From the NCBI GenBank assembly GCA_913054485.1, contig CAJXHQ010000239.1, forward strand, positions 1 to 5,583: DNA of 5,583 bases, given 5' to 3'. Below are positions 1 through 5,583 of this stretch, piece by piece. Within the stretch, counting starts at the first letter, position 1. Every line of letters begins with the position of its first letter. The stretch comes from an uncultured Paracoccaceae bacterium. Its GTDB lineage: Bacteria; Pseudomonadota; Alphaproteobacteria; Rhodobacterales; Rhodobacteraceae. The notes below the pieces were generated by a model, which made no database searches, was not told the DNA's origin, and worked only from the letters and a program-made list of their open reading frames with translations. Made by a program: the position numbers and the translations under genes.

Positions 1-84
1 GGCAATGCCAGACATGCCGATGCCTCCGATCCCCACAAAATGGATCGGGCCGACGTCACCGGGCAGTTTGGTTGCAGGGTTCAT
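1..84 (-). CDS. murC: UDP-N-acetylmuramate--L-alanine ligase MurC, N-terminal fragment
   Basis: This is the first 28 codons of murC; the rest lies beyond the left edge. MurC is the cytoplasmic ATP-dependent ligase that adds L-alanine to UDP-MurNAc, the first amino acid of the peptidoglycan stem peptide. The visible residues contain [14 protein letters not shown] (residues 15-28), the glycine-rich N-terminal loop typical of MurC that binds the UDP substrate. The start is the ATG at 84, four bases after the murG stop. It is supported by a GGAAGGA ribosome site seven bases upstream, inside the end of murG. The spacing suggests co-transcription, and perhaps translational coupling, with murG. The identity is well supported by the motif and the gene order even though only the beginning is present. 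Mpl, a related ligase with a similar N-terminus, is less likely in this position. Confidence 0.9.
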   Translation of the reverse strand, partial: MNPATKLPGDVGPIHFVGIGGIGMSGIA

Positions 85-88
85 ATAC

Positions 89-1180
89 TCATCCTTCCGT
101 GGCGAGCTGCTCGGCCAGGGCCACCAGACGGTCGGTGGCATCCGGCACGCCGGCGCTCAATGCTGCGGCGGCCATCATGCCGGCCGCCTGCGGGTTGCTC
201 AGAACCGCCGCGATTTGCGCGCTGAGCGAGGAAACGTCAAGTGCACTTTCCGGTATCAGCACGGAAGCGCCGGCCTGAACCAGCGCGCGGGCGTTGGCGG
301 TTTGGTGATCGCCGGTCGCGGCGGCAAAAGGGATCAGCACCGACGGGCGGCCGATCACGCTGATATCCGCAACCGAGGACGCCCCCGCACGCGAGATCAC
401 CAGCTGGCACTCGCTCATCCGGTTGGGCACATCGGTAAAAAAGGTCTGCACATCCGCATCGATGCCAGCTGCGGCATAGGCTTCCTGCACCCGCGCCATG
501 TCCTCGTCGCGGGCCTGATGGGCGACCCGGACAAACTGGCGGATCCCTTCCGGCAAGGCCGCAATCGCGCCCGGCACCACGTCGCTCAGGATGCGCGCGC
601 CCTGGCTGCCGCCCATGACCAGCACAGACATCGGATAATCGCCGGGGGCGATATAACCTGCAGCCGCACGTTCCAGAATGGCGCTGCGCACCGGGTTGCC
701 GACGTGAATTCCATCAACTCCTTCAGGGAGTTCGGTCGGCCAGGCGCCGCAAGCCACGTGATCCACCCGTTTGGCGAAAAGCTGGTTCACCCGGCCCAGA
801 ACGCCATTCTGCTCGTGGATCATCCGCGGCAGGCCCAGAAGCGTCGCCGCCCCCAGCGCCGGAATAGAGGGGTAGCCGCCAAAGCCCACCACCACATCCG
901 GGCGGTCGCGGCGCATCTGCGCCATCATCGACAGGGTGCCGCCAAGGATCTTCGGCCCCACCATGGCTTTCGCCAGCAGCCCGCCCCGCGCGAAGGTCGC
1001 GCTGGAGGCCTGAGAGATCTCAACCGAATGCGGGAAGCCGCCGGTGTAGCGCGCACCGCGCGCGTCCGTTGACAGTTTCACCCGCCAGCCGCGCTTCAGC
1101 ATGGCCTCAGCCAGCGCCTGTGCGGGGAACATATGCCCGCCGGTGCCGCCTGCCGCCATGAGGAGAAGCTTCTGTGTCAT
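89..1180 (-). CDS. murG: MurG, lipid II synthase (UDP-GlcNAc:MurNAc-pentapeptide-lipid GlcNAc transferase)
   Basis: MurG transfers GlcNAc from UDP-GlcNAc to lipid I on the cytoplasmic face of the membrane, giving lipid II. The 363-residue protein is full length for this GT28 family (GT-B fold). The N-terminal domain shows the acceptor-side G loop GGTGGH (residues 11-16), a second glycine loop GFGGYPS (99-105) and [11 protein letters not shown] (122-132). VGNPVR (160-165) marks the domain linker. The C-terminal donor domain has GGSQGAR (190-196), [11 protein letters not shown] (263-273) and DHQTANA (291-297). Residue 272 is Asp where E. coli MurG has Glu269, which contacts the UDP-GlcNAc ribose; I believe Asp is usual in Rhodobacteraceae. 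The ATG at 1180 gives the normal N-terminus. The ribosome site is weak: AGGA lies in the 24-bp gap after ftsW but farther upstream than usual. It is placed between ftsW and murC in one probable operon. Confidence 0.97.
   Translation of the reverse strand: MTQKLLLMAAGGTGGHMFPAQALAEAMLKRGWRVKLSTDARGARYTGGFPHSVEISQASSATFARGGLLAKAMVGPKILGGTLSMMAQMRRDRPDVVVGFGGYPSIPALGAATLLGLPRMIHEQNGVLGRVNQLFAKRVDHVACGAWPTELPEGVDGIHVGNPVRSAILERAAAGYIAPGDYPMSVLVMGGSQGARILSDVVPGAIAALPEGIRQFVRVAHQARDEDMARVQEAYAAAGIDADVQTFFTDVPNRMSECQLVISRAGASSVADISVIGRPSVLIPFAAATGDHQTANARALVQAGASVLIPESALDVSSLSAQIAAVLSNPQAAGMMAAAALSAGVPDATDRLVALAEQLATEG
92..98 (-). promoter_or_regulatory. Ribosome binding site of murC
   Basis: On the minus strand this reads GGAAGGA, a good Shine-Dalgarno match, seven bases before the murC ATG at 84. 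It lies within the last codons of murG (the Glu-Gly-stop end), so ribosomes finishing murG pass over it. It fixes the murC start. Confidence 0.75.
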
Positions 1181-1204
1181 ATCCGTTTACTCGTTCCTGA
1201 AGCG

Positions 1205-2374
1205 TCAGCCGCGCCCGCGGCCGCGCAGGTAATCTGCAATCCCGCCCTGCGGACGGGTTCTTGTGAAGGCCAAGAGCATGCCCAGCGCAATGCCGCCCGC
1301 GATAAGGGAAGAGCCGCCGTAGCTGACAAAGGGCAGCGTCATGCCCTTGGCGGGCAGCAGCCGGACGGCCACGCCCATATTGATCATCGCCTGCACACCG
1401 AACATGCAGGCCAGACCGGTGCCCGCCAGCCGGGTAAAGGGGTCGCGCTCCCGCATCAGCCGGGTCAGCGAGCGGATCACGATGGTCGCATAAAGCGCGA
1501 TCACCACCAGCACCAGCATCAGGCCGAATTCCTCGGCTGCAACGGCGATGATGAAGTCGGTATGCGCATCGGGCAGCGACCATTTCACCTGCCCCTCGCC
1601 GACACCAACACCAAACAGCCCGCCCTCGCGGATCGCGTTGGAGGCATAGCCCATCTGGGTGGTCGGATCGACATCAGGGTTCAGGAAGCCGTCGATACGG
1701 CGCGCAAAATGTTCAGAGTTGGCGTAGGCGAACATTCCAGCAAGGATCACCGCCCCCGCCATACCAGCCAGCAGCAGCATCGGCGCGCCGGCCACGAAGT
1801 ACATCACGCCCCAGCCAAACAGCACCAGACAGGCCTGACCAAAGTCTGGCTGCATCGCCAGCATCAGCACTACAGTGATGCAAAGCCCAAAGGACCACAG
1901 TTTACCCGGAGGGCCATTGATGTGTTGACTGGCCGCAATCATCCAGGCGGCGGCTACAACAAAACCGGGCTTCAGGAACTCCGATGGCTGCACCGAGGCA
2001 AAGCCTAGACTGTACCAGCGCACAGCACCCTTGCCAAAATCAGTGCCAAAAATCGGCAGAAAGGCCAGCGCCACAAAGGCAAAGGCAAACCCCATCACCG
2101 CCAGCCGTCGCACCAGCGTCGGCGACATCATCGAGGTTAAAACCATCGCAAGTAGCGCAGCCGAGCCAAACACCACCTGGCGTTCTACGTAGTGGAAATT
2201 GCTCAACCCGTTGCGCGTCGCCAGCGGCACCGAAGCTGCAAGCCCCAGCAACAAGCCAACGATGAACAGGCCCAGGATGCAGGACAGAGTCCATTTATCA
2301 ACTGTGCGCCACCATTTGGGAAGAATAGGTTCACCAACTTGCGTGGGAACCGCGCCATAGACCATTTCAGTCAT
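1205..2374 (-). CDS. ftsW: FtsW, septal peptidoglycan glycosyltransferase (SEDS family)
   Basis: FtsW is the polytopic membrane protein of the divisome that polymerises lipid II into glycan strands together with a class B PBP (FtsI). From the ATG at 2374 the product is 389 residues, normal for the family, with about ten hydrophobic segments. SEDS landmarks are GAVRW (116-120), QPSEFLK (129-135), MQPDFGQ (174-180), the extracellular loop LPDAHTDF (267-274) and LPFVSYGGSSL (347-357). Asp273 in that loop matches the essential catalytic Asp of FtsW proteins. The reading frame stays open upstream to a TTG at 2506. I chose 2374 because MTEMVYG followed by PKWWRTVDKW is the N-terminus I recognise from Rhodobacteraceae FtsW, and because the extra 44 residues are polar and unlike the family. 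No strong Shine-Dalgarno precedes 2374. The short Arg-Gly C-terminus (RGRGRG) looks like a cytoplasmic tail. RodA is the alternative, but the neighbours and sequence fit FtsW. Confidence 0.95.
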   Translation of the reverse strand: MTEMVYGAVPTQVGEPILPKWWRTVDKWTLSCILGLFIVGLLLGLAASVPLATRNGLSNFHYVERQVVFGSAALLAMVLTSMMSPTLVRRLAVMGFAFAFVALAFLPIFGTDFGKGAVRWYSLGFASVQPSEFLKPGFVVAAAWMIAASQHINGPPGKLWSFGLCITVVLMLAMQPDFGQACLVLFGWGVMYFVAGAPMLLLAGMAGAVILAGMFAYANSEHFARRIDGFLNPDVDPTTQMGYASNAIREGGLFGVGVGEGQVKWSLPDAHTDFIIAVAAEEFGLMLVLVVIALYATIVIRSLTRLMRERDPFTRLAGTGLACMFGVQAMINMGVAVRLLPAKGMTLPFVSYGGSSLIAGGIALGMLLAFTRTRPQGGIADYLRGRGRG

Positions 2375-2505
2375 GGGAATACCGCCAATCTGTGCCTCAT
2401 TTTCGCCCCGTTTTCGGGATCTCTGCCACATTCCTACCCTAAATTGACGATTCAGGCCAGTCTCTTCCTCTTGCCTTTGGCGGGATTCCGCGCCATGGGC
2501 TGGCA
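2375..2505. promoter_or_regulatory. Divergent spacer, likely promoters for ftsW-murG-murC and the flavoprotein gene
   Basis: These 131 bp separate two divergent starts, so promoters in both directions are expected by layout. That is inference. On the plus strand TTGACG at 2444-2449 resembles a sigma-70 -35 box, but no convincing -10 follows 16-18 bases later. On the minus strand I found no clear -35/-10 pair; AATTTAGGGTAGGAAT around 2431-2446 is the only AT-richer stretch. A small hairpin, CCCG-TTTT-CGGG (2407-2418), would lie in the ftsW leader if transcription begins upstream of it. No operator could be recognised. Confidence 0.4.
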
Positions 2506-3684
2506 ATGTTGTATCAAACCCTCATACTTGGCGCTGGCGCGGCCGGCATGATGTGTGCCCGCTTCGCCGGAGCTGGCACCCTGGTGATAGACCACGCCCG
2601 CAACCCCGGCGAGAAAATCCGGATTTCGGGCGGTGGGCGCTGCAACTTCACCAACATGTACGCCGAGGCCAAGAATTTTCTGTCCGCCAATCCGCATTTC
2701 TGCAAGTCAGCGCTGGCGCGTTACACGCAATGGGATTTCATCGAACTGATGGACCGCCACAACATCGCCTGGCACGAGAAAACCCTTGGCCAGTTGTTCT
2801 GTGACGGATCAGCCAAACAGGTGGTGGCCATGCTGGTCGAGGAACTACAACAGGCTGGAGCAGAGCTGTGGCTGCAAACCTCGATCACCTCGGTTACGCA
2901 GTCTGAACAAGGTTTCACCGTGAGCCTAGAACGCGATGGCAAGGCTCAGACGGTGACCTGCCGCAATCTGGTGCTGGCCACCGGCGGCAAGTCGATCCCC
3001 AAGATGGGCTCCACCGGGATTGCTTATGACATTGCCCGTCAGTTTGATCTTCCTGTGACTGAGACCCGCCCCGCGCTGGTGCCCTTCACCTTCTCCGAGG
3101 ATCGGTTCAAGCCCTTGGCAGGCGTCGCCCTGCCCGCCCGCTTATCAAATGCCCGCACCTCGTTCGACGAGGCGCTGCTGTTCACCCACCGTGGCCTGTC
3201 TGGCCCATCGGTGTTGCAACTGTCGTCTTACTGGCGCGAAGGTGAAACGATCACCGTCAACCTGATCCCAGACCTACCACTGTACGACTTGCTGCGCGAG
3301 CAACGCCAAGCCGTGGGACGCCGCGACCTGACAACTGAAATGTCGCGCCTGCTGCCAGGCCGTCTGGTCGACCATCTGGCAAAAGAATTCAACCTCAAAG
3401 GCCGCCTGGCTGACCAATCCGACACCGCGCTTCAGGATCTGTGCCACAAAATGTCCAACTGGCTGCTCACCCCATCCGGCACCGAAGGCTACCGCACCGC
3501 CGAGGTCACATTGGGCGGCATCGACACAGACGCGCTGTCGTCCAAGACGATGGAGGCCAAATCGGTGCCCGGTCTCTATGCCATTGGTGAAGCTGTGGAT
3601 GTGACTGGTTGGCTGGGCGGATTCAACTTCCAATGGGCCTGGTCATCAGGGCATGCTGCAGGCACCGCCATCGCCAAACGCTGA
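2506..3684 (+). CDS. NAD(P)/FAD-dependent oxidoreductase, HI0933/YhiN/BaiN family
   Basis: This is a 392-residue soluble flavoprotein, full length for the HI0933-like family, a three-domain group that includes E. coli YhiN, clostridial BaiN and streptococcal aminoacetone oxidase. The N-terminal Rossmann motif is GAGAAG (9-14), followed by an acid at the end of strand 2 (Asp29) and the family signature SGGGRCNFTN (41-50). The second FAD motif is ATGGKSIPKMGSTG (158-171), then FTHRGLSGPSVLQLS (226-240). TAEVTLGGID (331-340) and GEAVDVTGWLGGFNFQ (361-376) close the FAD domain. The substrate cannot be inferred from sequence; members differ widely and most are uncharacterised. The ATG at 2506 places the FAD loop at the normal distance from the N-terminus, although its ribosome site is weak. 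The gene runs opposite to the surrounding cell-wall genes, diverging from ftsW and converging on murD. A direct role in wall synthesis is not indicated. Family assignment is firm, function open. Confidence 0.93.
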   Translation: MLYQTLILGAGAAGMMCARFAGAGTLVIDHARNPGEKIRISGGGRCNFTNMYAEAKNFLSANPHFCKSALARYTQWDFIELMDRHNIAWHEKTLGQLFCDGSAKQVVAMLVEELQQAGAELWLQTSITSVTQSEQGFTVSLERDGKAQTVTCRNLVLATGGKSIPKMGSTGIAYDIARQFDLPVTETRPALVPFTFSEDRFKPLAGVALPARLSNARTSFDEALLFTHRGLSGPSVLQLSSYWREGETITVNLIPDLPLYDLLREQRQAVGRRDLTTEMSRLLPGRLVDHLAKEFNLKGRLADQSDTALQDLCHKMSNWLLTPSGTEGYRTAEVTLGGIDTDALSSKTMEAKSVPGLYAIGEAVDVTGWLGGFNFQWAWSSGHAAGTAIAKR

Positions 3685-3709
3685 TCTGCTTTAGCGGGCC
3701 CGAGACCCT

Positions 3710-5107
3710 TTAGTTCAGCCGCTTCTCGACCTCAGCAGCAAAATCATCACCGCGTTTTTCAAAGCTGTCGTATTGATCAAAGCTGGCCGCTGCCGGAGCC
3801 AGCAACACAGTCTCGCCCTCTTGCGCATCTGCCATCGCTTGCGCAACCGCCTCGGCCATTGTCGTGCAAACCTTAGCCTCAACATCCAGCTGCATGGCAA
3901 AATTCGCCGCCTCGCGCCCGATCACATAGGCCTTCTGCACCGAGCCAGTGGCCCCTTTCAGCGCATCAAGCCCGCCATCCTTTTCCAGCCCACCACAGAT
4001 CCAGCGGACCTTCTTGAACGCGCTCAGCGCCTTGGCCGCGCTGTCGACATTGGTGGCCTTGCTGTCATTCACATAACGCACGCCATCCTGATCAGCGATG
4101 ATTTGGCTGCGATGCGGCAAGCCGGGATAGGTTTCCAGCGCGCCTTCGATCATGCGCGGGGCCAGCCCAAGTGTGCGTGCGGCAGCATAGGCGGCGCAGG
4201 CGTTCTGATGGTTGTGCGCCCCCGGCAGCCCGGTCATGGCGCGCAGATCAATGGATCCGGCCTGCCGCCCCTTGCGGTATTCCGACAGGAACCCCTTGCG
4301 GGCAAAGACATTCCAGCCCGAACCAGCCAACTTACGGCCCGAGGACACCCGGATCACTCGATCATCGGCCGCGCCCATGGATAGCTGCCCAGCCAGAAAC
4401 ACGCCCTCGTCCTCGTCAACGCCAATGACCGCGCGATCGGGGCCGCCTTCGGCAAAGAGGCGACGTTTGGCGGCAAAGTAACCGCCCAGCCCTGCGTGTC
4501 GATCCAGATGGTCAGGCGACAGGTTTGTGAACACCGCCACATCCGGGGTCATCGCGCGGGCCAGTTCGGTTTGGTAGCTCGACAGCTCCAGCACCACGAT
4601 ACCGCCGTCACCGGGCGGATCTATATCCAGCACGCCACGACCGATGTTACCGGCCATCTGCACCTCTTTGCCCGCGCTTTCCAGAATGTGGTGCAGCAGC
4701 GCGACCGTGGTGGATTTGCCGTTGGACCCGGTCACCCCCACGATCTGCGGGATGCGTTCGTAATTGTCCCACTGCGATGTCGAGACTGAGCGGAAGAAAA
4801 GGCCAATATCATTGTCCACCGGCACGCCGGCATCAAGCGCAGCACGTACCACTGGGTTGGGGGTTGGATAGAGATGCGGAATACCGGGCGAGACGATCAG
4901 CGAGGCGACGTCATCAAACGCCCCCTGCTTGTGCAGATCGCGGCAGGCAAAGCCCTCGCCCTCAGCCGCCTCGCGCGCGGCTGGGTTGTCGTCCCAACAG
5001 ATCGGCGTGGCATCCCCTGCCCGCAGCGCCCGCGCCGTGGTCAGGCCGGATCGCCCCAAGCCCAGAACCGCCACATTGGCCCCTGAAAATCCATAAACCG
5101 GGATCAT
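3710..5107 (-). CDS. murD: MurD, UDP-N-acetylmuramoyl-L-alanine--D-glutamate ligase
   Basis: MurD is the cytoplasmic ATP-dependent ligase that adds D-glutamate to UDP-MurNAc-L-Ala. The 465-residue protein is full length and shows the three Mur-ligase domains. The N-terminal UDP-binding domain has [15 protein letters not shown] (14-28). The central ATPase has the P-loop [11 protein letters not shown] (124-134, Lys131), AGNIG (152-156), LELSSYQTE (173-181), [10 protein letters not shown] (195-204) and Lys214, which matches the carbamylated lysine of E. coli MurD (Lys198). GAHNHQN (296-302) leads into the C-terminal domain, with PHR (331-333), NDSKATN (347-353), GGLEKDGG (372-379) and the D-Glu-binding [12 protein letters not shown] (442-453). 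The ATG at 5107 is supported by a purine-rich ribosome site. It follows mraY across a 153-bp spacer. Its end lies only 25 bp from the end of the convergent flavoprotein gene. Confidence 0.97.
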   Translation of the reverse strand: MIPVYGFSGANVAVLGLGRSGLTTARALRAGDATPICWDDNPAAREAAEGEGFACRDLHKQGAFDDVASLIVSPGIPHLYPTPNPVVRAALDAGVPVDNDIGLFFRSVSTSQWDNYERIPQIVGVTGSNGKSTTVALLHHILESAGKEVQMAGNIGRGVLDIDPPGDGGIVVLELSSYQTELARAMTPDVAVFTNLSPDHLDRHAGLGGYFAAKRRLFAEGGPDRAVIGVDEDEGVFLAGQLSMGAADDRVIRVSSGRKLAGSGWNVFARKGFLSEYRKGRQAGSIDLRAMTGLPGAHNHQNACAAYAAARTLGLAPRMIEGALETYPGLPHRSQIIADQDGVRYVNDSKATNVDSAAKALSAFKKVRWICGGLEKDGGLDALKGATGSVQKAYVIGREAANFAMQLDVEAKVCTTMAEAVAQAMADAQEGETVLLAPAAASFDQYDSFEKRGDDFAAEVEKRLN

Positions 5108-5114
5108 CCGCGCG

Positions 5115-5124
5115 CCCTTTCCTT
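5115..5124 (-). promoter_or_regulatory. Ribosome binding site of murD
   Basis: The minus strand reads AAGGAAAGGG here, ending seven bases before the murD ATG at 5107. It is one of the two clear Shine-Dalgarno sequences in the window and supports the chosen start. Confidence 0.7.
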
Positions 5125-5208
5125 AATCTCGTGAATTCGGCGGCACAGTGCACCGGCGGGGTAAGGGATTGCAAGCGGGCTCGTCGGGACACCCTGAAAG
5201 AATGGTGC

Positions 5209-5256
5209 TTACCCTACCAAAGGCAGTGCCCAGCCTTGCGGCTGGGCGTAGGGTAA
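5209..5256 (-). repeat. Inverted repeat/hairpin just after mraY, possible terminator or dispersed palindrome
   Basis: Two nested perfect inverted repeats lie four bases after the mraY stop. The outer arms are TTACCCTAC (5209-5217) and GTAGGGTAA (5248-5256). The inner stem is GCCCAGCC (5228-5235) with GGCTGGGC (5240-5247). On the left side a 10-base unpaired bulge (5218-5227) separates the two stems; on the right they abut. Read in the mraY direction, the inner loop is GCAA, a GNRA tetraloop, which favours folding in the mraY-murD transcript. There is no U-tract directly after the stem, so it is not a standard intrinsic terminator. It could be a transcript-stabilising or attenuating element, or a copy of a dispersed palindromic repeat. 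The structure is clear; its role is not. Confidence 0.6.
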
Positions 5257-5260
5257 CATC

Positions 5261-5583
5261 TTACCGTACCTTCAATGTCGCCAGACCGATCATTGCCAGG
5301 ATCAGCGAGATGATCCAGAAACGGATCACGATGGTCGGCTCGGCCCAGCCCTTTTTCTCGTAATGGTGATGGATCGGCGCCATCAGGAACACCCGCTTGC
5401 CAGTGCGTTTGTAATAAAGCACCTGAATGATCACACTCAGCGCCTCAACCACGAACAGACCGCCGACAATGGCCAGAACCAGCTCGTGCTTGATGACCAG
5501 TGCGATGGCGCCCAATGCGCCGCCCAGAGCCAGCGATCCGGTGTCGCCCATGAACACGGCGGCTGGCGGGGCGTTGTACCACA
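5261..5583 (-). CDS. mraY: Phospho-N-acetylmuramoyl-pentapeptide transferase MraY, C-terminal fragment
   Basis: MraY is the integral membrane enzyme that transfers phospho-MurNAc-pentapeptide from UDP to undecaprenyl phosphate, forming lipid I. Only the last 106 residues are inside the window; the start lies beyond the right edge. The fragment begins [20 protein letters not shown] (residues 1-20). Its Asp13 matches the third catalytic/Mg-binding Asp of MraY (Asp267 in E. coli). The family-specific HHHYEKKGW motif follows at 71-79. Hydrophobic segments around 20-30, 34-55 and 84-103 fit the last transmembrane helices, and LKVR is a normal MraY end. The frame stays open to the edge, so the apparent internal GTG at 5557 is not a start. 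Together with murD downstream this is the standard dcw order. Confidence 0.96.
   Translation of the reverse strand, partial: WYNAPPAAVFMGDTGSLALGGALGAIALVIKHELVLAIVGGLFVVEALSVIIQVLYYKRTGKRVFLMAPIHHHYEKKGWAEPTIVIRFWIISLILAMIGLATLKVR

Noticed and set aside
5..1072. Long plus-strand open frame of 355 codons
   Set aside because: It lies antisense to the unmistakable murG and extends into murC. It has a low-complexity Arg/His/Gly-rich translation with no recognisable motif, as expected for a frame shadow in GC-rich coding DNA.
1133..2008. Plus-strand open frame of 291 codons
   Set aside because: It is antisense to ftsW and the start of murG. Its translation is rich in His, Gln and Arg, with no motif and no ribosome site; it is a shadow.
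2375..2506. Longer FtsW starting at the TTG at 2506 or the ATG at 2431
   Set aside because: The added residues are polar and do not fit the FtsW N-terminus. The TTG start would touch the start codon of the divergent gene and leave no promoter space. The ATG at 2374 matches the N-terminus recalled for relatives.
3692..3710. Bidirectional terminator between the flavoprotein gene and murD
   Set aside because: Only a loopless CGGGCCCG palindrome and a 3-bp GGG/CCC stem can be drawn. This is too weak to annotate.
3773..4384. Plus-strand open frame of 203 codons
   Set aside because: It is fully antisense to the well-conserved murD and has no family motif or ribosome site; it is a shadow frame.
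5209..5256. Integron attC-like site or intrinsic terminator
   Set aside because: The arms do not match the attC core RYYYAAC/GTTRRRY pattern and there is no gene cassette context. For a terminator, the required U-tract after the stem is missing.
5261..5557. Complete 98-residue membrane protein starting at 5557
   Set aside because: The frame continues upstream with WYNAPPAA to the window edge, and the sequence is MraY from its catalytic Asp motif onward. It is the 3' end of a larger gene.

Overview
The window is a stretch of a chromosomal division and cell-wall (dcw) cluster, read almost entirely on the minus strand. In transcription order, right to left, it holds the 3' end of mraY, then murD, ftsW, murG and the first 28 codons of murC. 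One unrelated gene on the plus strand, a flavoprotein of the HI0933/YhiN/BaiN family, sits between murD and ftsW. The high GC content, the mraY-murD-ftsW-murG-murC order and the protein sequences (especially the FtsW N-terminus and the MurG '[12 protein letters not shown]' segment) point to an alphaproteobacterium, most likely a Rhodobacteraceae (Roseobacter-type) member. That placement comes from recognising the sequences, not from a search.

Layout: 1-84 murC start (minus, runs off the left edge); 89-1180 murG (minus); 1205-2374 ftsW (minus); 2375-2505 divergent spacer; 2506-3684 FAD-dependent oxidoreductase (plus); 3685-3709 a 25-bp tail-to-tail gap; 3710-5107 murD (minus); 5108-5260 a 153-bp spacer with a strong inverted repeat next to the mraY stop; 5261-5583 mraY C-terminal part (minus, runs off the right edge).

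The five minus-strand genes belong to one pathway. MraY makes lipid I, MurG converts it to lipid II, and FtsW polymerises lipid II at the septum. MurC and MurD add L-Ala and D-Glu to the UDP-MurNAc precursor in the cytoplasm. The ftsW-murG-murC genes are tightly packed (gaps of 24 and 4 bp) and look like one transcription unit. murD is cut off from them by the opposite-strand flavoprotein gene, so ftsW-murG-murC probably has its own promoter in 2375-2505.

All genes look intact, apart from the two cut by the window edges. I found no RNA gene, mobile element, CRISPR array or new multi-gene system. The least ordinary features are the mraY-murD hairpin, which carries a GCAA tetraloop on the sense strand, and the flavoprotein gene that interrupts the cluster.
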